Shown: positions 43,310 through 51,888 of the stretch, piece by piece | How positions within the stretch are numbered: the stretch's first letter is position 1 | How the letters are laid out: each line of letters opens with the position of its first letter | From: Thiosocius teredinicola | GTDB lineage: Bacteria; Pseudomonadota; Gammaproteobacteria; Chromatiales; Chromatiaceae | NCBI RefSeq assembly: GCF_002009425.1 | Contig: NZ_CP019936.1 | Span: 2,281,297-2,345,296 of the forward strand | Reading direction: 5' to 3' | Length of the DNA: 64,000 nucleotides | The notes under the pieces: generated by a model | Told to the model about the DNA's origin: nothing | The model's database searches: none | The model's input: only the letters and a program-made list of their open reading frames with translations | Translations under genes and position numbers: made by a program

Positions 43310-43744
43310 ATGAAATTCTCAACCGCATTGAAACTGGTATCGCTTGGCGCCATGGCTTTGACGACGGCCGCGGCCTGTACCTCCGGCTACTACAAGTCGG
43401 CCGAACACAGCAGCACGCTGACCGACCACCGGGGCATGGTGGTTTACACCTTCGATAAGGACACAGCGCATACCGGACAGAGCAACTGCTACGGACCGTG
43501 CGCGAGCACCTGGCCGCCGGTCGTTGCCGGCGACATCCGCGGGTCGAACATCGGTCGCATCGAGCGTACCGATGGACAAGCGCAGGCAACCTACAAGGGT
43601 GAGCCTCTTTACTATTATCTCGGCGACGCGAATCCCGGCGACGAGAACGGCGATGGCGTCGGCGGTGTATGGCATTCCGCCAAGCGCCAGCCGGCTTATC
43701 AGTCGAATGCCTCGTACAGCTACGGTGGCTACGGCGCCTATTGA
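43310..43744 (+). CDS. Secreted repeat-containing protein of the COG4315 type (lipoprotein)
   Basis: The 144-residue protein has a signal and a likely lipid cysteine (LTTAAAC), followed by the two family repeats: LTDHRGMVVYTFDKDTAH with CYGPCASTWPPVV, and a second with KGEPLYYYLGDANPGD and GVGGVWHSA. These small envelope proteins are common next to redox or stress genes; the molecular role is not known to me. A tyrosine-rich tail (YSYGGYGAY) is present. The ATG has GAGAGGAG upstream. A long hairpin lies in the convergent gap that follows. Confidence 0.83.
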   Translation: MKFSTALKLVSLGAMALTTAAACTSGYYKSAEHSSTLTDHRGMVVYTFDKDTAHTGQSNCYGPCASTWPPVVAGDIRGSNIGRIERTDGQAQATYKGEPLYYYLGDANPGDENGDGVGGVWHSAKRQPAYQSNASYSYGGYGAY

Positions 43745-43757
43745 AGCGCATGACAAT

Positions 43758-43798
43758 GCCGGCGGCGGTGGCAATGCAAGGGATTGCCACGCGCCGGC
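43758..43798. terminator. Long hairpin between convergent genes
   Basis: GTGGCAAT pairs with ATTGCCAC inside flanking GCCGGC arms, giving a long imperfect GC stem. It lies between the stops of two convergent genes and may act as a bidirectional terminator, though neither side has a T-run. Confidence 0.5.
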
Positions 43799-43832
43799 CT
43801 GAGAATCTTCCAGACGGTTATGCGGGCCTGCT

Positions 43833-45437
43833 TCAGGCGTCGGTGTCGTCCTGTTCGGTCAACTTGGTGCAGTCGGGACAGTAGATGGTGCCCAGGCGCA
43901 CGTGATAGCGCACCAGGGTGCCGACCTCGACCGGTTGGCCGCAGCTATCGCACAAGGTGCCGCTGTCGAGCACCAGCTCGTCGAAGCCATCCACCGGGAT
44001 CTCGATGCCGTGCATGATCCGGCTCCAGGGTTTCTCTTTGACGATATCGGGACGATACAATTCCTCGATCTGCCGCCAGCGCGCGATCAGGTGTTCCGGC
44101 AGGTCATGCTTGCGCAGGACCGATTCCATGAGGTCTTCCCGATAGTCGAACAGCTCATCGGAAATCACCATCCAATGATGCGCATTGCGCGGCCGGTCGC
44201 CGAAGTAGACTTTCTCGCCGCTGAATATCTGGCGCAGGAACAGGTACTGTTTTTCAATCGAGCGTTGCTTGGTGACCTTGGCGAAGAACGGTGACAGCCG
44301 TGGATCGTCGTACACGATCGTGTAGAAATCGTTGAGGATGGGCGTCAGCCGCTTGCCGCTAGCCAGCGCTTCCCAAATCTCTGTGTCGGGCGCCGGGTAG
44401 GGCACCTCAACGCTGGTAACCACCTCGGGCATCGCGGCAGCCGGCGTGATGCGCGAGTCGCGGCGACGGTCTGCATAATCAAAGGGATCAGTGAATATCT
44501 GCGCCTGCGGTACGCCGATCGCGATGGCCTCCTGATGCAGCGCGGTGACGAATGGCGCAGGTCCGGCCAGGTAGACGTGCCAGCCGGCCAGATCGTCGTA
44601 GTTCGAGCGAATCGTCTGTATGGCGGAGTCGACCGGTGTGCCATGCGCGGCCGATGTTCCGCCAATGCACGGGAAGTAGGTCAGATTGTCGTTCGCCGCG
44701 GCCAGTTCCTTGAGTGTGCCGTCAAGATAGAGTTCTTGTGGGTTCAGCGCTTCGTGATAAAGGTGGATGGCGCCCGTGTGCCCCATGGCGATGGCTTCGC
44801 GAGCGATCCCCAACATCGGCGCCAATCCGGTGCCGCCGCCGATCAACAGTAGCGAGCGGTTCGGATCCGACGAGTCGTAGCAACAGTCGCCCAGCGGCCC
44901 CTGTATGTCGATTTCGTCCATCTCGTTGAGATCATCGAACACCCAGTTGCTGAACCGGCCGTTCGCCATGCGCTTGATGTGTAGTTCGAGGAAGTAATCG
45001 TCGGCTGGATGGTCGGCTATGGAATAGGAGCGCGCCAGGCCATCGCTCACCCGACTCAGATTGACGAACTGGCCACCGTGGAAGGCGTCGGGCTGTTCGA
45101 CTTCGAGCATCAGGCGGCAGATGTCCGGGGTCAGCAACTCTTTCTGTTGTACGACGGCGGTCTTGTACAGATCGGCATGATCAATCGCGCTGATCGCAAG
45201 ATCGTTGTGCGGTCGGCACTGGCAGGGTAGAAAGAATCCAGATGCGACATAGCTTGCACGTAAGCCATGCTGTGCTTCATCCGAGACGTCACCCTGGTCG
45301 CAGCGCATCATGCAGACATGGCAGCTGCCTTTCTGACAGGAGAAAGGCAGTTCGACTCCCTGGCGCAAGAAGGCCTGTAGCACCGTCTCGTCCGGCCGGC
45401 AGTGGTAGGTGGTTTGTTGGTAGGTGACCTTGGGCAT
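43833..45437 (-). CDS. Ferredoxin-reductase-truncated-globin fusion with C-terminal zinc ribbon
   Basis: The 534-residue protein has four parts: an N-terminal plant-type 2Fe-2S ferredoxin (C34, C39, C42 and C72 or C74), an FAD/NAD(P)H reductase (ARSYSIAD and LLIGGGTGLAPMLGIA), a truncated-haemoglobin domain (LNDFYTIVYDDPRLSPFFAK and NAHHWMVISDELFDYRE with the proximal His in the HHW region), and a short CDSCGQ/CPDC zinc ribbon. Electrons would flow from NAD(P)H through FAD and 2Fe-2S to the haem, as expected for a NO- or O2-handling flavohaemoglobin analogue. I chose the ATG at 45437; the frame is open upstream without family homology. Function is inferred. Confidence 0.86.
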   Translation of the reverse strand: MPKVTYQQTTYHCRPDETVLQAFLRQGVELPFSCQKGSCHVCMMRCDQGDVSDEAQHGLRASYVASGFFLPCQCRPHNDLAISAIDHADLYKTAVVQQKELLTPDICRLMLEVEQPDAFHGGQFVNLSRVSDGLARSYSIADHPADDYFLELHIKRMANGRFSNWVFDDLNEMDEIDIQGPLGDCCYDSSDPNRSLLLIGGGTGLAPMLGIAREAIAMGHTGAIHLYHEALNPQELYLDGTLKELAAANDNLTYFPCIGGTSAAHGTPVDSAIQTIRSNYDDLAGWHVYLAGPAPFVTALHQEAIAIGVPQAQIFTDPFDYADRRRDSRITPAAAMPEVVTSVEVPYPAPDTEIWEALASGKRLTPILNDFYTIVYDDPRLSPFFAKVTKQRSIEKQYLFLRQIFSGEKVYFGDRPRNAHHWMVISDELFDYREDLMESVLRKHDLPEHLIARWRQIEELYRPDIVKEKPWSRIMHGIEIPVDGFDELVLDSGTLCDSCGQPVEVGTLVRYHVRLGTIYCPDCTKLTEQDDTDA

Positions 45438-45610
45438 TTGCGGTTTCCATTGCTTTGGAGTCCTTGTCGGCATCGGCGCGCGATTTTGAACCGGGCTCGC
45501 GGCGCGAAGGCGTGCCGGGCAGCACGACCTCAACGCTCCGTCGACTTTGCAATAATAGGCCCATTTGATCGGCGAGAGAGCGTGGCCGTCGTTGCCCGGG
45601 AGAGTTGAGC

Positions 45611-46372
45611 ATGTTGAAACCACCGCAATGGCTTACAAAAGGTGCGGGACGGCGTCGCTTTCTCTGGCGCGCGTCGGCGGTCCTGATGGCGTTGCTGCTG
45701 AGCGCCTGTGTGAGCCGGTCGCCGGTCAAGCCGGCGGGCGTGGCGTTGGACACGGTCGAGGAAGGCGACGGACAACCGCAATGGTGGTACCTGCGTTTTC
45801 GCCTGGCACGCGAAGATGCGCAGGAAGTGAGCAGCTATCTCGATATGCTGATTGCCGATCGAATCCTCGCGCCGCTGATCGTCGCCGAGCGCGACGAGAT
45901 CGTGCTGTGGCGCTTTCATCGACGCTGGCCGAACGATGCCACCGGCCATCAGTTCAGCCTGATCGTGTTTACCAGTGTGCCGGTTGCGCAACGGCTTGCC
46001 GACAATATCGGCCGCAGCGCCATGCTCTCGCAGCTGCGCGACGACGGCCACCTGGTGCAGTTCCGCATCGATCAGCCGGCCGAAGAGGTGCGATTCGATA
46101 TCGATGCGACCAGCGACCGTGCCTGGCCGCTGCCGATCCAGCGTGAATGGCCGCATTTCATCATGGGTGCCAGCCACATGTGGCTGGGGTTGGTGCAAGG
46201 GGCGGCTCGGGAATACCCGGACATGACGCTTTACGAGAAATATCAGGCGGTCGAATCAGATGTCGACGCCTTGTGGTTCAAGCACGGCAACCATGCGTTC
46301 TTTCACCATTTGAGTGCCCTGTTCGGCTATCGCCCGATACGCGTGATCCGGCGCGATATCATGACATTCTGA
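45611..46372 (+). CDS. Uncharacterised lipoprotein
   Basis: The 253-residue protein has a basic N-terminus, a hydrophobic signal and the lipobox LLSAC. The mature part has aromatic clusters (QPQWWYLRFRLARED, IVLWRFHRRWPND) and a conserved-looking FIMGASHMWLGLVQGA. I do not recognise a family. It is divergent from the ferredoxin-reductase-globin gene, separated by 173 bp that probably hold both promoters. GGGAGAG lies just before the ATG at 45611; a TTG at 45605 is less likely. Confidence 0.7.
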   Translation: MLKPPQWLTKGAGRRRFLWRASAVLMALLLSACVSRSPVKPAGVALDTVEEGDGQPQWWYLRFRLAREDAQEVSSYLDMLIADRILAPLIVAERDEIVLWRFHRRWPNDATGHQFSLIVFTSVPVAQRLADNIGRSAMLSQLRDDGHLVQFRIDQPAEEVRFDIDATSDRAWPLPIQREWPHFIMGASHMWLGLVQGAAREYPDMTLYEKYQAVESDVDALWFKHGNHAFFHHLSALFGYRPIRVIRRDIMTF

Positions 46373-46528
46373 TCTGGCCGGCATTGCGGCTTGAGCGAGG
46401 GAACGGCTGCCCTATACTGCGGGTCAGACGGTTTACCGCATTGCTGGTGGCCCCCGGCAGCACGTTTTGTTTGCGCCAGGGCCGTCGCACAGGCTCATTG
46501 ACGACAGCATTACCGCGGAGTGACAGAC

Positions 46529-46996
46529 ATGGCCACACTGAACGTGAACGGTAAGACCATCGACGTCGAGGTCGATGATTCCACCCCTCTGTTATGGGCG
46601 CTCAGAGAGCAACTCGGCCTGACGGGTACCAAGTATGCCTGCGGCATCGGTGTCTGCGGCGCCTGCACGGTGCATATCGATGGCCAGGCCGTTCGATCCT
46701 GTGTAGTTCCGGTGTCATCGGTTGCGGCTTCGCAGAAGATCACGACGATCGAAGGCCTGTCGCCGGATGGCAGTCACCCGGTACAGCGTGCGTGGGCTGA
46801 ATTGGACGTGCCACAGTGCGGCTATTGCCAGCCGGGCATGATCATGGCCGCCGCAGCCTTGCTGGCCGACAAGCCGAATCCCACCGACAGCGATATCGAT
46901 GCAGGTCTGACGAATATCTGTCGCTGCGGCACCTTCAATCGTGTCCGCCGGGGCATCCATCGCGCTGCCGAACTCAACGGCAAGGAGAAATCCTGA
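46529..46996 (+). CDS. 2Fe-2S subunit of a molybdenum hydroxylase (isoquinoline 1-oxidoreductase alpha-like)
   Basis: The 155-residue protein has the two-cluster layout of the xanthine-oxidase family: a plant-type 2Fe-2S domain with [15 protein letters not shown] and a helical domain with [16 protein letters not shown] and CRCGT. It carries electrons from the molybdenum site to an acceptor. The closest arrangement is IorA-type, which partners with a periplasmic Moco subunit and passes electrons to a cytochrome rather than a FAD subunit. The ATG at 46529 follows GGAG. It overlaps the Moco-subunit gene by one base. Confidence 0.87.
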   Translation: MATLNVNGKTIDVEVDDSTPLLWALREQLGLTGTKYACGIGVCGACTVHIDGQAVRSCVVPVSSVAASQKITTIEGLSPDGSHPVQRAWAELDVPQCGYCQPGMIMAAAALLADKPNPTDSDIDAGLTNICRCGTFNRVRRGIHRAAELNGKEKS

Positions 46997-49179
46997 TGGC
47001 AACCGAACAGGTTAATGTCTCAAGGCGCGATTTTCTGATTGGTTCGGCGACCGCCGGCGTCGGTTTGTCGCTCGGTTTCTACCTGCCGTTCGGCGCCGCT
47101 CATGCGCAGAACCAGGCGGGCGATGCGATTCGCGAGGTCAATGCCTGGGTGGTGATCAAGCCGGACGATACGGTCGTGATCCGGATTGCACGTTCGGAGA
47201 TGGGTCAGGGCACCTTGACCGGGCTGGCGCAACTGGTCGCTGAAGAACTCGAATGCGATTGGTCCAAGGTGACGACGGAGTACCCGACGCCCGGGCAGAA
47301 CCTGGCGCGTGACCGTGTGTGGCGCAGTTTTTCGACCGGTGGCAGCCAGGGCATCCGTGGCAGTCATCAATATGTGCGCGAAGGCGGTGCGGTGGCCCGC
47401 AGCATGCTGATCGAAGCAGCGGCTGAGGCGTGGGGTGTGCCGATGGAGGAGTGCTCGGCGGCGAACAGCGTCATCACGCACGGTCCGACCGGCCGAACCG
47501 TGACCTACGGCCAGGTCGCAACTGCCGCGGCCGACATGATCCCGCCGGTGACGGTGCCGCTGAAAGACCCGAAGGATTGGAAGATCGTCGGCAAGCCGGT
47601 CAAGCGTCTCGATACGCTCGACAAGCTCACCGGCAAGCAGGTATTCGGTGCCGATCTGTCGTTGCCCGGCATGTTGAACGCAGCGATCAAAGCCTGCCCG
47701 GTGTTTGGCGGCAGCGTCCGGGCGTACGACGCGAACCAGGTCATGGGCATGCCCGGTGTGCGCAAGGCCGTCAAAGTCGACGATGCGACGGTTGCCGTGA
47801 TCGCCGAAACCTGGTGGCAGGCGAAGACGGCGTTGGATGCATTGCCGGTGGTGTGGGACGACGGTCCGAATAGCGATGTCAGCAGCGAGTCGATTGCGGA
47901 TTGGTTGCGCGATGGCCTGAGCGCGGCCAAGGCGTTCGTCGGCAACCGCCAGGGCGATGTGGACGATGCGCTGACGGGTGCCGTCGAGATGGTCGAAGCG
48001 GTCTACAGCTACCCCTATCAGAACCATGCGACGATGGAACCCATGAATGCCACGGCGCGCTGGACAACGGAGCGCTGCGAGGTGTGGTGCCCGACGCAGA
48101 ACGGCGAGGCCGCACTGGAGGCGGCAATCGCTGCATCGGGATTGGCGCCGGCGCAATGCGATGTGTACAAGATCCATCTCGGTGGCGGCTTTGGGCGGCG
48201 CGGTGCGCAGGACTATGTCACCCAGGCCGTGAATATCGCCAAGCAGATGCCCGGCACGCCGATCAAGATGCTGTGGTCGCGCGAAGAAGACATGACACAC
48301 GGCAAGTACCATCCAACCACCCAGGCGAAACTGGTCGGTGGCCTGGACAAGGACGGTAACCTGACCGCTCTGCGGGTACGTATCTCGGGACAATCGATTC
48401 TCGCCTCGGTACGGCCGAACGCGTTGAATGACGGGGCGGACATGGTCACTTTCCAGGGCTTCCTGCCCGAAGGCGATCACGCCTTTGTCTACAGCGTGCC
48501 GAACCTGCTGGTCGATCACGCGATGCGCAATCCGCCGGTGCCGCCCGGGTTCTGGCGTGGCGTGAACATCAACCAGAACGCGATCTACCTGGAATGCTTC
48601 GTCGACGAGCTGGCGCATGCCAGCGGACAAGACCCACTCGCGTTTCGCCGCAGGTTGATGGCGAACGATCATCCGAACGCTCTGGCGGTGCTCAACGCAG
48701 TTGCCCACAAGGTGGGGTGGGACGCCAAGCCGGCGGATGGCGTGCACCGCGGATTGGCGGTGTGCAAGACGTTCGCCAGCTACGTCGCGGCTTGTGCCGA
48801 GGTTTCGGTGACCAACGGTCAATTGAAGGTACACCGTATTGTTGCAGCGACCGACTCGGGATATGCGGTCAACCCGCAGCAGATCGAGGCGCAGATCGAA
48901 GGGTCGTTCATGTTCGGCCTGTCGGCGATGTTGTACGGCGAGTGCACCATCAAAGGCGGACGCGTCGAGCAGGAGAACTTCAACAGCTATCCATCGATGA
49001 CGATCGCCGAGATGCCGCAGGTCGAATCGATCGTGATGCCATCGGGCGGCTTCTGGGGCGGGGTCGGTGAACCGACGATTGCGGTAGCGGCCCCGGCGGT
49101 GCTGAATGCGATATTCGCCGCCACCGGGCGGCGCGTCCGCAACCTGCCGCTGAAGAACACCGACCTGCGGGTAGCGTGA
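46996..49179 (+). CDS. Molybdopterin subunit of a molybdenum hydroxylase (isoquinoline 1-oxidoreductase beta-like)
   Basis: The 727-residue protein starts with a Tat signal (SRRDFLIGSATAG) and contains the xanthine-oxidase-family cofactor segments: GGGFGRRGAQDYVTQAVNIA, PPGFWRGVNINQNAIYLECF and the C-terminal GGVGEPTIAVAAPAVLN with the catalytic Glu. It should hydroxylate an aldehyde or an N-heterocycle with water as the oxygen donor. No flavin subunit is encoded nearby, which fits IorAB-type enzymes. The ATG at 46996 has AAGGAG upstream and shares a base with the previous stop. An XdhC-like maturation gene follows with a 4-bp overlap. Confidence 0.87.
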   Translation: MATEQVNVSRRDFLIGSATAGVGLSLGFYLPFGAAHAQNQAGDAIREVNAWVVIKPDDTVVIRIARSEMGQGTLTGLAQLVAEELECDWSKVTTEYPTPGQNLARDRVWRSFSTGGSQGIRGSHQYVREGGAVARSMLIEAAAEAWGVPMEECSAANSVITHGPTGRTVTYGQVATAAADMIPPVTVPLKDPKDWKIVGKPVKRLDTLDKLTGKQVFGADLSLPGMLNAAIKACPVFGGSVRAYDANQVMGMPGVRKAVKVDDATVAVIAETWWQAKTALDALPVVWDDGPNSDVSSESIADWLRDGLSAAKAFVGNRQGDVDDALTGAVEMVEAVYSYPYQNHATMEPMNATARWTTERCEVWCPTQNGEAALEAAIAASGLAPAQCDVYKIHLGGGFGRRGAQDYVTQAVNIAKQMPGTPIKMLWSREEDMTHGKYHPTTQAKLVGGLDKDGNLTALRVRISGQSILASVRPNALNDGADMVTFQGFLPEGDHAFVYSVPNLLVDHAMRNPPVPPGFWRGVNINQNAIYLECFVDELAHASGQDPLAFRRRLMANDHPNALAVLNAVAHKVGWDAKPADGVHRGLAVCKTFASYVAACAEVSVTNGQLKVHRIVAATDSGYAVNPQQIEAQIEGSFMFGLSAMLYGECTIKGGRVEQENFNSYPSMTIAEMPQVESIVMPSGGFWGGVGEPTIAVAAPAVLNAIFAATGRRVRNLPLKNTDLRVA

Positions 49180-50180
49180 GCGAACGTCTCGGCAGCGCCT
49201 ATCCGCTGGCGGATGATCAGCAGGTACTGCGTGCAGCGCATGACTGGTTGACTGCGGAGCACGCTGTGGTGCTGGTGACTGTCGTCCGCACGTGGGGCTC
49301 TTCACCGCGACCACCGGGCGCTCTGTTGGCGATCAACGATGCCGGCCAGACCGTCGGTTCGGTATCGGGCGGTTGTATCGAAGACACGTTGCGCGATCGG
49401 TTTTGTAGCGGCGAGATCGCCGGTCCCGATCCGACCATGATCGACTTCGGAATCGATCGCGAGGACGCCGGGCGGCTCGGGCTGCCTTGCGGTGGCAGAC
49501 TCGAGCTGCTGGTGGAACATCTTCACGCACCGCAACCGCTCGAACGTCTGTTGGACAGACTCGAACGCGGCGAACTGGTGGCGCGACGCGTCTGCCTGAA
49601 CACCGGCGAGGTGAGTCTGCATAGCGGCGAGCCGGGTATCGAGTTCCAGGTGAGCGACGATTACGTCGTACGTACCTTGGGTCCGTCGTGGACCTTGTTG
49701 TTGGTGGGCAACGGCCAGCTTGCACAGCATCTTGGCGCGATGGCGCTACAACTGTGTTTCGAGGTGACGATCTGCGATCCGCGCGAGTCGTTCGCCAGCT
49801 TGCCGGCTGTGCCCACCGTTCACTACGACAAGCGCATGCCGGATGATGCCGTACGCCATGTAGTGACACATCCTCGCGCCGCTGTGGTGACGCTGGCGCA
49901 CGATCCACGGCAGGACGACCTCGCGCTGACTGCTGCACTCGAATCACCGGCCTTCTATATCGGTGCGCTCGGGTCGACCCGGTCGGCCATGTCGCGCAAC
50001 CGACGCCTGCAGTCGCTGGGTTATTCGGCGTCTCAGTTGGCGCGTATCCACGGCCCGGCAGGTTTGCCGATCGGCAGCAAACGCCCGGCCGAGATTGCGT
50101 TGTCGATCCTGGCGCAGATTACGGCGATCAAGAATACCGGAGAACGACCGGCGACAACGTCGAGCCAGGCAAGCGGATGA
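49176..50180 (+). CDS. XdhC-family molybdenum cofactor insertion/sulfuration chaperone
   Basis: The 334-residue protein has the XdhC layout: an N-terminal domain with VTVVRTWGSSPRPPGALLAI and SVSGGCIEDTL, and a C-terminal Rossmann-type domain with LLLVGNGQLAQHLGAMALQL and YIGALGSTRSAMSRN, ending GPAGLPIGSKRPAEIALSIL. XdhC binds Moco, promotes its sulfuration and inserts it into the hydroxylase, here the preceding IorAB-like enzyme. The start is GTG at 49176, overlapping the previous stop as GTGA. The usual cysteine of SGGC is present. Confidence 0.88.
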   Translation: MSERLGSAYPLADDQQVLRAAHDWLTAEHAVVLVTVVRTWGSSPRPPGALLAINDAGQTVGSVSGGCIEDTLRDRFCSGEIAGPDPTMIDFGIDREDAGRLGLPCGGRLELLVEHLHAPQPLERLLDRLERGELVARRVCLNTGEVSLHSGEPGIEFQVSDDYVVRTLGPSWTLLLVGNGQLAQHLGAMALQLCFEVTICDPRESFASLPAVPTVHYDKRMPDDAVRHVVTHPRAAVVTLAHDPRQDDLALTAALESPAFYIGALGSTRSAMSRNRRLQSLGYSASQLARIHGPAGLPIGSKRPAEIALSILAQITAIKNTGERPATTSSQASG

Positions 50181-50755
50181 TGCAGGTCACCGGCATCCTG
50201 CTCGCGGCAGGCGCGGCGAGACGATTCGGATCGCACAAGCTCATGCATCCCCTGGGCGATGGTACGCCGGTCGCTGTCGCCGCCGCCCGCAACCTTGTCG
50301 CCGCGGTGCCCGACGCGCTGGCGGTGGTCCGCCCCGGAGACAATGCGCTGATCGCAGCATTGCAGGAAACCGGCATCGCGATTGCCGTAAACCCTGCGGT
50401 GGATTGCTTGATGGCGGACAGTATCGAGACCGGGATCGGCACTGCGGCCGCCTCGGATGCCTGGCTGATTGCATTGGGTGATATGCCGTGTATCCGCCCG
50501 GCGACGCTGCGGCAGTTGGTGGAGCGCTTGTCGTCCGGGGCATCTATCGTCGCGCCGCAGTTCGATGGGAGACGCGGCAACCCGGTAGGCTTCGCCGCCC
50601 GTTGGCGCGAATCCCTATGTGCCCTGCAAGGCGACCAGGGTGCCAGGCGCTTGTTGTCCGATCATGCCGCCGAGCTCACGCTGTGCACCGTCGATGACCC
50701 GGGCGTGATCTACGATATCGATCTGCCCGACGATCTTCAGCGGCATTCGACGTAA
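50177..50755 (+). CDS. MocA-like molybdenum cofactor cytidylyltransferase
   Basis: The 192-residue protein has nucleotidyltransferase motifs: GILLAAGAARRFGSHKLMHP, ALGDMPCIRP, and RRGNPVGFAARW. MocA links CMP to molybdopterin to make the cytosine-dinucleotide cofactor used by bacterial hydroxylases of the xanthine-oxidase family, while MobA makes the guanine form. The place after xdhC favours the cytosine form. Two ATGs begin the gene; the first overlaps the XdhC stop. The set iorA, iorB, xdhC, mocA looks like a self-contained enzyme-plus-maturation cassette. Confidence 0.85.
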   Translation: MMQVTGILLAAGAARRFGSHKLMHPLGDGTPVAVAAARNLVAAVPDALAVVRPGDNALIAALQETGIAIAVNPAVDCLMADSIETGIGTAAASDAWLIALGDMPCIRPATLRQLVERLSSGASIVAPQFDGRRGNPVGFAARWRESLCALQGDQGARRLLSDHAAELTLCTVDDPGVIYDIDLPDDLQRHST

Positions 50756-50822
50756 GCGGTCTGTCGACAGCGAACCCCTCGCGCGCGATTGCCGTGGGAT
50801 GGGACGGTACTGCCGATATCGC

Positions 50823-51806
50823 TTAGAACGGATAGTCCGGCAGCTTGACCGCGGTAGCGATTTCTTCGGGCGAGGCATTGCAGCCGCTCATCTGCACGAC
50901 GACCTTCTTTCCCTGAAGGCGGTCGCGCAGTTTGATCAGCGCCATCAGGCTGGCCGCACCGGCTCCCTCCGCCAACTGGTGGGTGTGGTGCAGTGCGGCG
51001 TTGATACCTTGATAGATCTCGTCTTCGCTCAGCAACACGAAGTCGGTCAATGCGTGGCGGTAGATGTCGAAGGGCAGGGCATAGGCAGAGCCGGTGGCGA
51101 AACCGCCGGCAAAGGTCTCGTTGGCCGCGGTCATGACCTGGCCTTCGCGCCAAGAAAGACAGGCAGCCGGTGAACGCTCCGCCTGTACGGCGATGATTTC
51201 GCAGCGCGGCGTCAGTGCCTTGAGGACCGTGCCGGCGGCCGCGGCCTCGCTGCCGGCGCCGATCGGCACGATCATGACGTCGATATCCGGCAGGTCTTCG
51301 ACGATCTCGAGAAACTCGGTGCCGACACCGTTGATCAGGTGCGGTTCGTTGGCCGGGTGGGCGCTGTACAAGCCGCGTTGCAGGCACAGGTCATCGACCG
51401 CGGCGGCGCAGTCTTCCAATGTCGCCCCGGCTTCCACCAGTTCCGCGCCGGTTGCGCGGATCGCGAGGTTTTTGACCGGGTTGTTGTGTTGCGGAACCAC
51501 GACCACGGCATTCATGCCCGCCCACGCTGCCGACGTTGCGACCGACAGGCCGTGGTTGCCGGTCGAGTGCGTGATTACACCCTCGATACCGGCAGCTTTC
51601 AGATGGTGCATCAGGTTGATACCACCGCGTATCTTGAAGCTGCCGGTCGGGTTGTGGTTCTCGTGCTTCACATAGACCTGTACGCCGGTGACTGACGACA
51701 GGGCCGGATAATGAATGAGCTGGGTCGGCTTCAAACACTGGCCCACGATACGCTTGGCGCGATACACCTCGGTCAGTGACACCGGATAATCTTTGGGATT
51801 GATCAA
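50823..51806 (-). CDS. Threonine-dehydratase-like PLP enzyme
   Basis: The 327-residue protein has a fold-type II PLP site: ENHNPTGSFKIRGGIN (Lys58), THSTGNHGLSVATSAAWAGM, PIGAGSEAAAAGT and VVVQMSGCNAS. It is too short to carry the C-terminal regulatory (ACT-like) domain of biosynthetic IlvA. It may be a catabolic threonine/serine dehydratase, serine racemase or a hydroxy-amino-acid dehydratase; sequence alone does not separate these. No ilv genes are near, and the gene stands alone, convergent with the MocA-like gene. Confidence 0.85.
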   Translation of the reverse strand: MINPKDYPVSLTEVYRAKRIVGQCLKPTQLIHYPALSSVTGVQVYVKHENHNPTGSFKIRGGINLMHHLKAAGIEGVITHSTGNHGLSVATSAAWAGMNAVVVVPQHNNPVKNLAIRATGAELVEAGATLEDCAAAVDDLCLQRGLYSAHPANEPHLINGVGTEFLEIVEDLPDIDVMIVPIGAGSEAAAAGTVLKALTPRCEIIAVQAERSPAACLSWREGQVMTAANETFAGGFATGSAYALPFDIYRHALTDFVLLSEDEIYQGINAALHHTHQLAEGAGAASLMALIKLRDRLQGKKVVVQMSGCNASPEEIATAVKLPDYPF

Positions 51807-51888
51807 AGGGTTCTACCTCCGTGGCGACGCGCGCCTGGGTCGAGCCCCCATTGTGCCGCAACACATGAAGTCGATGCGCGCATCTCGC

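Noticed and set aside
47020-49314. A 764-codon minus-strand frame across the molybdopterin subunit gene
   Set aside because: The plus frame has all hydroxylase motifs and a Tat signal; the minus frame is a shadow.
50177-50755. A plasmid mobilisation gene, because of MobA-like similarity
   Set aside because: The similarity is to the molybdenum cofactor nucleotidyltransferase, not the relaxase.
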